Shown here: positions 43,102 to 54,045 of the stretch, in pieces
Position numbering within the stretch: position 1 is the first letter of the stretch
How the letters are laid out: each line of letters opens with the position of its first letter
Program-made: the position numbers and the translations under genes
Assembly: GCF_036227605.1 (NCBI RefSeq)
Contig: NZ_CP109487.1
Location: 1,922,001-1,986,000 of the forward strand
Length of the DNA: 64,000 bases
Source: Streptomyces sp. NBC_01439
GTDB lineage: Bacteria > Actinomycetota > Actinomycetes > Streptomycetales > Streptomycetaceae
Reading direction: 5' to 3'
The notes under the pieces: generated by a model
Databases searched by the model: none
Seen by the model: only the letters and a program-made list of their open reading frames with translations
What the model was told of the DNA's origin: nothing

Positions 43102-44248
43102 GATAGGACGGGAGGGCGGCGGCGAGGCGTTCGTACTCCTCGGGCCGGTTGTAGATCTGGCCGCAGACGCGGATGCCGCCGCCGCCCGGCCAGGGCCAGA
43201 TCAGCACCCGGATGCCCTGCTCGGCCGCGATCCGCTCGCGCAGCTCGCGGGCCCGGTCGGGGGTGTCGGCGACCCCGGGCGGCAGGCGCAGGGTGCGCAT
43301 GGCGAGGGCTTCGCCGTGCGGGAGCGGGGTGAGACCGGGGAGCTCGGCGAGCAGGGCCGCTCCGTGGGCGGCCAGCGCGCTGTTGTGGGCCCGGACCTTG
43401 GCCGCGTCGAGCCGTTCGAGCAGGTCCAGCCCCTCGGGGGCGGCGAGCCAGCCGGTGTAGTCGGCGGTGGCGCGGTTCTCGACGGAACGCGGGAATCCGT
43501 GCTGGTCCTCCCATGACGGTACGAGGGCCCTGATCCGGTGGCGGTGTTGCGGGGCGACGGCCAGGACCGCGCTGCCGGAGGGCGCGTAGCCCCATTTGTG
43601 GAGGTTGCCGAACCAGAAGTCGGCGCCGCCCGCGAGGGGGTCGGCGAGCATGCCCAGGGCGTGGGCGCCGTCGACGACGGTGGTGACCCCGCGTTCGCGC
43701 AGGTCTGCGAGGAGTCGGGGGGAGGCGATGATCCGGGCGGTGGGCGAGCTGACGTGGTCGAGCACGGCCACCCTCGTACGGGGTGTCAGCGCGGCCAGTA
43801 CGGCCTCGCGCACGGCGTCTTCGTCGGGCAGGTGGGGGTCGATGGCCACGGTCGTGACGGGGGCGCGGCGGGCGGCGGCCGCGACGACGGTGCCGTAGCC
43901 GTGGTCGGTGACCAGGATCTCGTCGCCGTCGGCGAGCGGGACGGCGTCCAGGGCGAGGTTGGCGCCCTCGGTGGCGTTGGCGATGAAGGCGATGCCGTCG
44001 GGGTCGGCGCCGAGGTGTGCGGCGATCCGGGTACGGGCCGCGGCGAGGCGGTCCGGGACGGCGATGAAGAAGGCGTCGGGGTCGGCGTGCACCTCGGCGC
44101 GGAGCGCGGCCTGGGCCTCCTGGACGGGGACGGGCACCGCGCCGAAGGAGCCGTGGTTCAGGTGGGCGACCCGGGGGTCGAGACGGAACAGGGCGGGCCC
44201 GCCGGGGAACTCCTGGGCGGACCCGGCGGGACGTATCGGCTCGGTCAC
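43088..44248 (-). CDS. Class V PLP aminotransferase, isopenicillin-N epimerase-like
   Basis: 386 residues. Start LNHGSFGAVP, then ANATEGANLAL (PLP phosphate site), VLDHVSSPTARI, VDGAHALGML (the Asp contacting PLP nitrogen) and the Lys in FGNLHKWGYAP. The layout fits the CefD/isopenicillin N epimerase-like or cysteine desulfurase-like subgroup. There is no beta-lactam cluster here, so the name says nothing of the substrate. Its 3' end overlaps cobF by 14 bases. Confidence 0.88.
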   Translation of the reverse strand: MTEPIRPAGSAQEFPGGPALFRLDPRVAHLNHGSFGAVPVPVQEAQAALRAEVHADPDAFFIAVPDRLAAARTRIAAHLGADPDGIAFIANATEGANLALDAVPLADGDEILVTDHGYGTVVAAAARRAPVTTVAIDPHLPDEDAVREAVLAALTPRTRVAVLDHVSSPTARIIASPRLLADLRERGVTTVVDGAHALGMLADPLAGGADFWFGNLHKWGYAPSGSAVLAVAPQHRHRIRALVPSWEDQHGFPRSVENRATADYTGWLAAPEGLDLLERLDAAKVRAHNSALAAHGAALLAELPGLTPLPHGEALAMRTLRLPPGVADTPDRARELRERIAAEQGIRVLIWPWPGGGGIRVCGQIYNRPEEYERLAAALPSYLSRA

Positions 44249-44505
44249 TGCTCCTCCGGGGATGCGGCGCGGCTGTCCCCCGGATCATCCCCCGCCGCCG
44301 CCGGCTCCGGTAGACCGCCGTCGTACGGCGCGTCGGGGTGGGCGCCGCGAAGGCGCGGCTCGCCGGACCGGGTAGAGCAGGGTGCTGCGCACCGGCGTGC
44401 GCGGACTGCGCGGTTCGATCATCACGGGCCGACCGCAGGGGGGCGGGTCGGATCGGCACCACCTGCTGCCGGGTGTGGCAGGAGAACCGATCGCCAACAC
44501 GCCTC

Positions 44506-46257
44506 CTAGGAGTCCCGGCCGCTGGTGGCCGCGTAGTACTGGAGGTCCTGCACCTCCACCTTGTGGTCCACCCGGTACGGCAGGTCGACCTTCACGCCGG
44601 CCTTCCCGTCCCGGACGACCTGCGCCGAGCTGGTGCCCGCCCTCAGCGGCAGCAGTTGCGAGTGGATCCCGGCGGGGGCCTCGTAACTGCCGTCCGCGGT
44701 GCCGACGGCCGTCCGGACGGCTCCGGCCCCGGTGAGGAAGCTGAGCACCTCCACCTTGTCCCGGGGCGGGGCGCTCCCCTTGCGGAGCGACATCACCAGC
44801 GACTGGTCGCCCGTCGGGTCCGCGTCCGCGAACTGCGTGCGCGCGGAGAGGTAGAGGGTGTCCCGGACGATCTTCGGCCAGCTGCCCGTCTTGAACCGGG
44901 TCAGGTAGTACGAGGTCAGGTCCAGGTACGCGTGGCCGTTGTGCAGGGAGGGGGCGAACTGGCTGCCCTCCGAGTAGTCGTTCCAGGTGGTGAGCTGGAC
45001 CCAGTCGGCGCCGTCCTCGATGGCGTGCGTCCAGGTCGAACGCAGGGTCGCGGTGTTGCCCGCCTCGTCGTAGATGCCCTGGTTGGGGCGCGCGTCCTGG
45101 ACCGACACCGGCTGCATCCAGATCTTGCCCATGTCGTGGGCCCGCTGGACGTCGCGCGTCGAGCTCTCCTGGCCGACGTAGCTGCGGCTGCCCCACTCGG
45201 AGAAGCCGTGACTGATCGGGGCGAACGCGCCGCTGTGGGCGCCGAAGTCGAGGAAGAGCGGGACGAAGGCGGTGCGGATGCCGTGCTCGGACTTGAGACG
45301 GGCGATGACCTCGGTCCACCAGTCCACGCTCTTCTCCTCCGCCTTGAAGGGGGAGACCACGAGGCGGCCGTCCGGGAGCCGGTGCGCGGCGGATGCGTCG
45401 GCGAGCGTGGCGATCGCCTCGGCGAGCACCGCGGGGTCGTCGGTCTTCAGCGAGGTCATGTCCGGCATCAGCATGATCTTGAAGGCCGGGTCCACCGAAC
45501 GGGCCGCCGCCATCAGCAGGTTGCAGCGGTCCCAGTTCTTGCCGGAGAGGGAGAGCAGGTCGAGGGTGAAGCCGTCGATGCCCGCCGCGCGGGCGGTGCG
45601 CACCTCCTGCTGGAGGTTGGCGTACTCCCAGTCGCCGCTCTTCGTGGGCACGGGCAGCGGCCGGTCGCGCAGCAGGCCGCCGTACCGGCCGTGCTTCCCG
45701 TTCTCGCCGTCGGGCTTCAGGTAGTTGCGGGTGTAGTAGTCCCGGTCCGCGGCCGCGTTGTCGAGGGAGAGCGGGTAGGGGGTGAAGTAGTGGGCGAACA
45801 CCAGCTTCTTGCCCGCACCGCCCGAGCGCAGGGCTGCCTGCGAGGGCATGTCGAAGGGCAGGGCTCCGGTGGGGCGTTCGGCCCCGGAGTCCACCGCCTC
45901 CTTGGGGTTGCCCTTGGTGGCCGCGCCCTCGGTGGGCGTCGGGGGCCCGGTGGGTGAGGGGGTGGCCCCGCCGGGTGTGACGGGAGCGCCGCCGGTCGCG
46001 GTGGCCGCCGGCAGGCTCCCGCCGGGGGCCGAGGCGTCCTGCACGGAACCCGCGTCGCGGGGGTCCCAGGCGATTCCGGTGGCCGCGCAGACACCGACCA
46101 GGAGGAAGCCGGAGAGCACCGTGGCGAGCAGCGACCTGCGCCCCCGGAAGGCCGGCCGGCGCCGGTGCGACACGGGTCCGGCCGCCCGGCCCCCGCGCAG
46201 TGTCCGCCTGCCGGCACGGTGCCGTGCTCGCCGGTCCGTTCGCCGGTCCGCTGTCAT
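44506..46257 (-). CDS. Glycoside hydrolase, GH71-like (alpha-1,3-glucanase type), exported
   Basis: The ATG at 46255-46257 with GGGAGGAACC upstream gives 583 residues. A basic N-terminus, one membrane helix (LLATVLSGFLLVGVCAATGIAW) and a Pro/Thr-rich linker precede the domain. KLVFAHYFTPYPLSLDN starts it; GIDGFTLDLLSLSG, FKIMLMPDM and WVQLTTWNDYSEGSQFAP are typical GH71-type barrel segments. A beta-rich C-terminus follows (VEVLSFLTGAGAV). It is probably anchored or secreted and acts on alpha-glucan. Substrate is inferred from family only. Confidence 0.75.
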   Translation of the reverse strand: MTADRRTDRRARHRAGRRTLRGGRAAGPVSHRRRPAFRGRRSLLATVLSGFLLVGVCAATGIAWDPRDAGSVQDASAPGGSLPAATATGGAPVTPGGATPSPTGPPTPTEGAATKGNPKEAVDSGAERPTGALPFDMPSQAALRSGGAGKKLVFAHYFTPYPLSLDNAAADRDYYTRNYLKPDGENGKHGRYGGLLRDRPLPVPTKSGDWEYANLQQEVRTARAAGIDGFTLDLLSLSGKNWDRCNLLMAAARSVDPAFKIMLMPDMTSLKTDDPAVLAEAIATLADASAAHRLPDGRLVVSPFKAEEKSVDWWTEVIARLKSEHGIRTAFVPLFLDFGAHSGAFAPISHGFSEWGSRSYVGQESSTRDVQRAHDMGKIWMQPVSVQDARPNQGIYDEAGNTATLRSTWTHAIEDGADWVQLTTWNDYSEGSQFAPSLHNGHAYLDLTSYYLTRFKTGSWPKIVRDTLYLSARTQFADADPTGDQSLVMSLRKGSAPPRDKVEVLSFLTGAGAVRTAVGTADGSYEAPAGIHSQLLPLRAGTSSAQVVRDGKAGVKVDLPYRVDHKVEVQDLQYYAATSGRDS

Positions 46258-46560
46258 TCTGGTTCCTCCCGCGAATATGCCCCTTACGAGGGGCTGCACA
46301 GCAGTAGAGCCCAATCCCGGCTTCCGGACAACCGTTCCCAGGAGCCGGAGTTCGGGTGCGTACGTCACACGGACCACGGGAACTACGCCGCCCGTCCGGC
46401 GGCTCGGACGAAGTCCCCACCTGGGGCGCAGCGAACGCGTTCTTCGGAATGCGACATTCCCCTAGCCTTACGTCGCAAGTGGCGCATAATCATCGTCACG
46501 CGGCTCGAAAAAACCCTCTTGCCGCACTTGGTCACGCATGCAATGGGGGGCATCGTGCCG
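46258..46560. other. Divergent intergenic region
   Basis: Between the GH71 gene and the gene at 46561. CATAAT at 46486-46491 could be a -10 element for the plus gene; no clear -35 sequence is visible. Nothing else recognised. Confidence 0.3.
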
Positions 46561-47058
46561 ATGAGGGAATCCGGGGCCATGGGGGAAGCCGGGTCGATGA
46601 AGGACGAAGGTTTAACCGGAACGCTGCCGGCGACGTCCGCCGAAATGTCCCGGCTGCTCACCACCGTGCGGCGGGGGCGCGTCCTGACCGTGGCGGGAGC
46701 CTTCCGGGAGCCGCGGAGCCTGTTGGTACGGGAGATCGCGCGGCGGATCGCGTCCAACTTCTACGACGGGGTGGCCGTTGTCGCCATGAACCCGCAGCAC
46801 GGCGGCTACGGAGTCCGCGAGTTGACGGCCGAACTGGGCTGCGTACCGGGGATGCCCGCACCGGCCTGCGGGACCGCGCACACCGCCTCGTGGCTGGCCG
46901 AACGGGACATGCTGCTCGTCCTGGACGGCGCGGAGCAGCTCGGCCCGGACGCCCTGGCCTGGCTGCGGAACCTACTGACCGTGGCGCCGGGGCTGCGGAT
47001 CCTGGCGGCCGGGCGGTCCCCGCTGGCCTTCGAGCAGGAGCGGATCCATCGGCTCTGA
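46561..47058 (+). CDS. Degenerate STAND/AAA-like ATPase domain protein
   Basis: ATG 46561 (GGGGGG upstream; GTG 46555 or ATG 46543 possible) gives 165 residues. The order recalls the NTPase part of LuxR/SARP-type regulators: VLTVAGAFREPRSLLVREIARRI at the Walker A place but without G-x4-GK-(S/T), VAVVAMNPQ, and MLLVLDGAEQLGPDALAWLRNLL (Walker B-like), RILAAGRSPL (sensor-1-like). There is no HTH or TPR part. It probably cannot hydrolyse ATP. A remnant of a larger regulator or a free-standing adaptor are possible. Confidence 0.6.
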   Translation: MRESGAMGEAGSMKDEGLTGTLPATSAEMSRLLTTVRRGRVLTVAGAFREPRSLLVREIARRIASNFYDGVAVVAMNPQHGGYGVRELTAELGCVPGMPAPACGTAHTASWLAERDMLLVLDGAEQLGPDALAWLRNLLTVAPGLRILAAGRSPLAFEQERIHRL

Positions 47059-47203
47059 TCCACCGGCTCCGCCCCGCCCGCTCCGACGCGAGGGCTCCGG
47101 TGCGAGGGCTCCGGTGCGGGGGCTCTTGAACATCGGCTTCCGGGTGGCCGCGGACACCTCCGCGGACGGGCGGCGGACGAAGCCGTGGACGTCGCCGCCG
47201 GGG

Positions 47204-47980
47204 TCAGCCGAGCTGCCGGCTGAGCTGCCGCCACACCGGGGCCGGGCAGCGCCCCTGCGGCCGGGACTTGAGGAACATCCCGTATTCGACCAGGCGCGGT
47301 GGACGGCCGAACTCCACCCAGTGCGCGCGGCCGGAGGCCTTGTCCCACCCGTCGTTGGGCATCCGGATGTGGTCGGTGCGCCCGTCCTTGTCCTTGGTGG
47401 TGATCTGGGCGACCTCCGCGTGGCCGGGATGGACGGCCAGCACCACGCAGTAGTGCCGCAGCTGCCGCGCCGGGTCCTCCCGCAGCGGAACCATGGCCAG
47501 CCAGATCTCCCCCGGCGCCGGCCGGTGGGTGCCGACGGCGACGCGCGGGCCGCCGCGCGAGGCGTCCCACCGGCGGACCGCCACGACGAAGGCGAGCGCC
47601 ACCAGCCCGGCGGCCATGCTCTCGGCCGTGGCCCGGACGTTCCACACCGGGTACTCCCCGACCTTGCCCTGCGTCCACCACAGCGCCGCGGCGACGAGCG
47701 CCAGCAGGGCCGCCGCCCGGGCAGGCACCAGCCACCGGGCGCCGGTCCGGCGGCGCGACGCGAACAGGGCCAGCAGCAGGGCCACGACGACCGGAATGGC
47801 GTAGACGATGAGGTACTGACCGAAGCCCTGCAGCTGCTGCGGCGGTGACTGCTCGGCCAGCAGATCGGGCAGTGCCAGCGGCACCGCCAACAGATAGCCG
47901 ACGGTGGGGAGGACGAACAGAACGAGCAGGACCGCCAGGCAGCCGGTACCGCCGCAGGACGTGTCGGAACGACGTGCCAC
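47204..47980 (-). CDS. Membrane protein with PemK-like C-terminal domain
   Basis: GTG 47980; 258 residues. Four helices (about 12-140) are followed by a soluble domain: GEIWLAMVPLREDPARQLRHYCVVLAVHPGHAEVAQITTKDK (in parts), HIRMPNDGWDK. G-E-I-W and the P-x-hhh pattern are those of the PemK/MazF fold. No antitoxin-like gene is adjacent, and the toxin catalytic residues are not evident, so a toxin function is not implied. Confidence 0.65.
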   Translation of the reverse strand: MARRSDTSCGGTGCLAVLLVLFVLPTVGYLLAVPLALPDLLAEQSPPQQLQGFGQYLIVYAIPVVVALLLALFASRRRTGARWLVPARAAALLALVAAALWWTQGKVGEYPVWNVRATAESMAAGLVALAFVVAVRRWDASRGGPRVAVGTHRPAPGEIWLAMVPLREDPARQLRHYCVVLAVHPGHAEVAQITTKDKDGRTDHIRMPNDGWDKASGRAHWVEFGRPPRLVEYGMFLKSRPQGRCPAPVWRQLSRQLG

Positions 47981-48139
47981 AGAACCCCCAGAGCGTTTTC
48001 GGCGAAGCCCCCCGGGGCACCGACCCCGAACGCTAGCGCAGGGCCCACGCCTCGGCCAGGAGTCCCCTGAGGACCTCGGCCTCGCAGGCGCCGAACACCC
48101 GGGCCGAGCGGCGCGGCTCCGGACACGGCTCCGGACACG

Positions 48140-48179
48140 GCTCCGCCCCGGCCGGGCACGGGGCCGGCCGGGGCGGAGC
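48140..48179. terminator. Strong hairpin downstream of icd
   Basis: A 14-bp stem (GCTCCGCCCCGGCC / GGCCGGGGCGGAGC) lies 41 bases after the icd stop. Just beside it, CGGCTCCGGACA repeats in tandem (about 48115-48145). Confidence 0.65.
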
Positions 48180-48219
48180 GGATCACGTCGTCAGGGACGC
48201 GTGGGTACGACTGTCGGCA

Positions 48220-50490
<2,271 letters not shown>

Positions 50491-50589
50491 TCAAGATATC
50501 TCGTGATCGGGCCGCTCTGGACAGCCCCCTGCCGCCAGTCCGGGAGACGCGTGTCACGCGGGCCCCGGTGGGCACCGGAAAAGGCGGAA

Positions 50590-50625
50590 GCGCCGCCCCC
50601 GGCTGTTTCCGGCCGGGGGCGGCGC
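50590..50625 (-). terminator. Hairpin downstream of the DUF805 gene
   Basis: A 14-bp GC stem (GCGCCGCCCCCGGC / GCCGGGGGCGGCGC) lies 38 bases after the stop at 50663 on that strand, and upstream of icd. Confidence 0.65.
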
Positions 50626-50662
50626 TCAGGCGTTCGGGCCTTGATCAGGCCCGTACGGCAGA

Positions 50663-51016
50663 TCAGGCGGCGTAGGCCTTCGGGTCCGGGCCGTACTGGT
50701 TCTGCTGCGGCTGACCGGCGGTGGCCAGGAGGACGATGAGCCAGATGAAGCCGACGAGGGGGACGAACATGATGAAGTACCAGGCACCGGACTTGCCGAG
50801 GTCGTGCAGACGACGGACGAGGAGCGCCAGCGTCGGAACGAAGGTACCGAGGAAGTACAGGCCAACGATGATCATGTTGGCGCCGATGACGGTGTCCAGG
50901 ATCGCGAGGACGATCACGGCAGCCACCTGGAAGAGGACGAACATCCAGTACTCCTGGCGGCGCGCGCGGCCGGAGAAGACGGCGTACTTCTTCAGAACAT
51001 CGGTGTAGTGGTTCAT
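50663..51016 (-). CDS. DUF805 membrane protein
   Basis: 117 residues. FSGRARRQEYWMFVLFQ is the DUF805 signature, followed by helices and VPTLALLVRRLHDLGKSGAWYF, another family mark. Three or four helices. Function unknown. Confidence 0.92.
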   Translation of the reverse strand: MNHYTDVLKKYAVFSGRARRQEYWMFVLFQVAAVIVLAILDTVIGANMIIVGLYFLGTFVPTLALLVRRLHDLGKSGAWYFIMFVPLVGFIWLIVLLATAGQPQQNQYGPDPKAYAA

Positions 51017-51430
51017 GAGGGTCCCCCCAGAGGACGATCGTTCGGGCCCGTCCTGCTGGAGCAAGCCGGGGCAGAACTTATGCCCCCCTTACGTCGCGGT
51101 CAAGCCAGTTCACAACCGGTCGAAACGGGAACTTTCCTTCGCTTCTCCAGCCAAACGCTGTTGTATCTGGCGTTACTTGAGCCCCATGGATCACCTTTGA
51201 CCACAAGGCGTGGCGAAATGGCCCGCGTTCAGGAGGGGCGGAGGCCCCACTGAGAAGCCCAGGGCCACCCGGGGGCGGCGAAAAGCCCTCAATGTCCGAC
51301 GTGTTAACGCGTCCGCCCCGCCGAACCCGGCTTGATCCACTTACGGATCGTTACCTCACCGCAGCCTGACCCGTCGCGGCCCCGGACAGAAAATGACATT
51401 CCGGCCCGGGCCACAACGGCGTCGCGGCCG
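51017..51430. other. Intergenic region between DUF805 and chitosanase genes
   Basis: About 410 bases. The part next to 51016 should hold the DUF805 promoter; the rest is downstream of the chitosanase stop. No gene, strong hairpin or repeat was seen. Confidence 0.4.
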
Positions 51431-52282
51431 TCAGCCGATGTGGAAGGAGTCCCCGTAGACCTTCCAGTCGAGCGGCGTATTGAGGTTCAGGTTGCCCTTC
51501 TTCAGAAAGACCCGCTGTGCGGTGTCGACCCGACTGGTGTCGCTGTGCGCCTCCTCCTGCTTCATCGCCCAGACCCGGGCGTCGAGGAAGGCGTTGAGGT
51601 AAGCGGTCTCGTTGCCGCCCTGGGACGGGGGCTTGGCCTTGGACAGGGCGCGCTTGCGGATGTTGCGGAAGCTGGTGGAGTCGCTGCCGTCGCCGTGCAT
51701 GACGATGGCGTCGTAGTAGATGAACTGACCCAGTACGCCGACCCCGTCGGCCTTGCCCTGGTTCACGGCCGGATTGAAGTAGACCCGGTCGCGCTCGTGG
51801 TCCTGGGCCTTCCGGAAGTCCGCGTCCTGGGCCGCCTTCGCCCAGTCCTTGGTGAAGTTCGGATCGAGGCCGGCGTGCGAGTCGCTGCCGTCTACCTTGC
51901 GCAGGGCGGGGAGGTACTTGGCGAGGACGTTGCCCGGCTTGATCTGCGCGTAGTACTCGACGAGGTCGAGCATGTCGCCGGTGCCGGAACAGAATCCGAT
52001 GATGCCGGCCGTGTAACCGCGGCCGTCGTCTATGTCCTCGATGTATTTGTACTGGGCCTTCCAGTCCAGCGAGGAGTTCTCCGCACTGGAGACGATCTTC
52101 ATGGCGATTTCCTTCTTCGCCGGATCGTCGAGTCCTACGGCCGCTGCCGCTGCGGTCTCCGCCGTGGGGGCGGGGGCCGTGACTGCGGGAGTCGTGGTGG
52201 CGTGGGCGGCGACGGGGGCGGCGATCAGCGCACTGCCGAGCAGTGCTCCGATCGCCAGCATCTTGCGGCGGGGGGTGAACAC
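51431..52282 (-). CDS. Secreted chitosanase, GH46
   Basis: GTG 52282 gives 283 residues with a signal peptide (RRKMLAIGALLGSALIAAPVAAHA). The mature part matches GH46: MKIVSSAENSSLDWKAQYKY contains the catalytic Glu (in SSAENSS) and EDIDDGRGYTAGIIGFCSGTGD the catalytic Asp. GQFIYYDAIVMHGDG and the SFHIG end also fit. It hydrolyses chitosan to oligomers outside the cell. A longer ATG start is excluded because it would put codons over the operator. Confidence 0.95.
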   Translation of the reverse strand: MFTPRRKMLAIGALLGSALIAAPVAAHATTTPAVTAPAPTAETAAAAAVGLDDPAKKEIAMKIVSSAENSSLDWKAQYKYIEDIDDGRGYTAGIIGFCSGTGDMLDLVEYYAQIKPGNVLAKYLPALRKVDGSDSHAGLDPNFTKDWAKAAQDADFRKAQDHERDRVYFNPAVNQGKADGVGVLGQFIYYDAIVMHGDGSDSTSFRNIRKRALSKAKPPSQGGNETAYLNAFLDARVWAMKQEEAHSDTSRVDTAQRVFLKKGNLNLNTPLDWKVYGDSFHIG

Positions 52283-52319
52283 AAGGCCTCCATCTGGTAG
52301 TTGAGGCGTCCCAGCTTCG

Positions 52320-52335
52320 TTAGGAAACTTTACTA
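52320..52335. promoter_or_regulatory. Probable operator of the chitosanase gene
   Basis: TTAGGAAA-C-TTTACTA is an imperfect AT-rich palindrome in a GC-rich setting, about 40 bases upstream of the start codon. Streptomyces csnA genes are known to be repressed by CsnR, a ROK-family protein, at an AT-rich palindrome in this place. Confidence 0.6.
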
Positions 52336-52391
52336 CCAGAGCTGACGACAGCTCAATACCCGGGCGCACCCCAAGGAACGGACCCGTCCGG

Positions 52392-53480
52392 TCAGAGCCA
52401 GCCGTTGCGCCTGAAGCCCCGGTGGATGACGAAGCAGGCGAGCACCATGACGCCGAGGACCAGCGGGTAGCCGTAGGTCCAGTGCAGTTCGGGCATGTGG
52501 TCGAAGTTCATGCCATACACCCCGCAGACCATGGTGGGGACGGCGACGATCGCCGCCCATGCCGTGATCTTGCGCATGTCCTCGTTCTGGGCGACGGTCA
52601 CCTGCACCAAGTGGGCCTGCAGGATGGAGTCGAGGAGGTTGTCGTAGGCGCCGATCTGCTCCGTGGCCCGGGTCAGGTGGTCCGCGACGTTCCGGAAGTA
52701 CGCGCGGGTCTCCGGCGGGATCACCGGTATCGGCTGCGTGGCCAACTGCTGCAGCGGGCGGCCGAGCGGTGCCACCGCCCGCCGCAGTTCCAGGAGTTCG
52801 CGCTTGAGCTGGTAGATCCGCCCCGCGTCGCCGCGGCCGCCGTCCTCGCTGAACACCGCGGTCTCGACGGCGTCGATGTCGTTCTGCACCGCGTCCGTCA
52901 CGGCCGCGTAGTCATCGACCACGTGGTCGGCCATGGCGTGCAGAACGGCCGCGGGCCCGTTGGCCAGTTGGTCCGGGGCGCGCTCCAGCTCCTCGCGGAC
53001 CGGGCCCAACGTGCCGCGGCCGCCGTGCCGGATGGTGATGATGAAGTCCTGGCCGGTGAAGGCCATCAGCTCGCCGGTCTCCACCACCTCGCTGGTCGCG
53101 GTCAGCTCCTCGTGCTCCACGTAGCGCACGGTCTTGAAGACGGAGAACAGCGTGTCGTCGTAACGCTCCACCTTGGGGCGCTGGTGCGCGTTGACGGCGT
53201 CCTCGACGGCGAGGGGGTGCAGGCCGAACAACTCGGCCAGTCCGGCCAGCTCCGACCTCGTCGGCTCGTGCAGGCCGATCCAGACGAAGCCGTCACCCGT
53301 CTTGCGGACCCGGCGCAGCGCCTCCTCGACCTCGGCGCAGTCCTCCTGCCGTACGCCGTCGCGGTAGACGATGCAGTTGACCACCGCACTGCCGAGCGGG
53401 GAGCGGGCCGGGTGGCTGAGGTCGACGGCCCTCCGGTAGCTGCGCCGCACGACCCGGCGCAGGTTGCTGAACATGGACAA
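52392..53480 (-). CDS. CorA-family divalent cation transporter (3)
   Basis: 362 residues, the same length as CorA (2) at 20116 and very close in sequence (SHPARSPLGSAVVNCIVY, RVRKTGDGFVWIGLHEP, QNEDMRKITAWAAIVAVPTMVCGVYGMNFDHMPEL in both, in parts). YGMNF lies between the two C-terminal helices. The two copies probably arose by duplication. Confidence 0.93.
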   Translation of the reverse strand: MSMFSNLRRVVRRSYRRAVDLSHPARSPLGSAVVNCIVYRDGVRQEDCAEVEEALRRVRKTGDGFVWIGLHEPTRSELAGLAELFGLHPLAVEDAVNAHQRPKVERYDDTLFSVFKTVRYVEHEELTATSEVVETGELMAFTGQDFIITIRHGGRGTLGPVREELERAPDQLANGPAAVLHAMADHVVDDYAAVTDAVQNDIDAVETAVFSEDGGRGDAGRIYQLKRELLELRRAVAPLGRPLQQLATQPIPVIPPETRAYFRNVADHLTRATEQIGAYDNLLDSILQAHLVQVTVAQNEDMRKITAWAAIVAVPTMVCGVYGMNFDHMPELHWTYGYPLVLGVMVLACFVIHRGFRRNGWL

Positions 53481-53578
53481 CGGCGTACTCCCCTTCGGCG
53501 GATCAGCGGCCAGTCTGCCATCGCCGCCGGAACGCCTGCGTCCGGGCTCACCGCCCGGCCGGACCTCCGCCGCCCGCG

Positions 53579-53971
53579 TCAGATCCGGTCGATGAACACG
53601 CTCGTCGACTTCACCCGCGCCGTGGCCCGCGCGCCCACCTCGAGACCGAGCTCCTCCACCGCTTCCCGCGTGAGCAGCGACACGATCCGGTGCGGTCCGG
53701 CCTGGATCTCCACCTGCGCGTCGACCGTGCCCAGCTTCACCCCCGTGACGATGCCGGGGAAGGCGTTGCGGGCCGAGGTGTACGGGGCCTCCTCGCCCTC
53801 GGCGCCCTCCTGCGCGGCCTCGACGCAGAAGGCGGCCAGGTCGGGCCCGTCCACCATCCGCCGCGTGCCCTCGCGGTGGGTGGGGAACCGTTCGGCATCC
53901 GCCCAGCGCCGGGCCGTGTCGACGCTGACGCCGAGCAGCCGGGCCGCCTGGCCGATCGTGTAGGACTCCAT
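53579..53971 (-). CDS. HTH-TOBE regulator or molybdate-binding protein
   Basis: The ATG at 53969-53971 gives 130 residues. The first 60 form a MerR/excisionase-type helix-turn-helix (YTIGQAARLLGVSVDTARRWADAERFPTHREGTRRMV); the last 65 a TOBE domain (ARNAFPGIVTGVKLGTVDAQVEIQAGPHRIVSLLTREAVEELGLEVG in parts). This architecture is typical of small molybdate-responsive proteins near mod genes, but none are visible here. Confidence 0.88.
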   Translation of the reverse strand: MESYTIGQAARLLGVSVDTARRWADAERFPTHREGTRRMVDGPDLAAFCVEAAQEGAEGEEAPYTSARNAFPGIVTGVKLGTVDAQVEIQAGPHRIVSLLTREAVEELGLEVGARATARVKSTSVFIDRI

Positions 53972-54045
53972 GGTCCGCAGCTTAGGGGGTGTGCCGTCGA
54001 TCGGGCCGGACCGGGCCCGTGCAGGTCTGACCCGGGCCGGACCGG

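Noticed and set aside
43088..44248. Part of a beta-lactam cluster
   Set aside because: The isopenicillin N epimerase resemblance is family-wide; no pcbAB, pcbC or cef genes are nearby.
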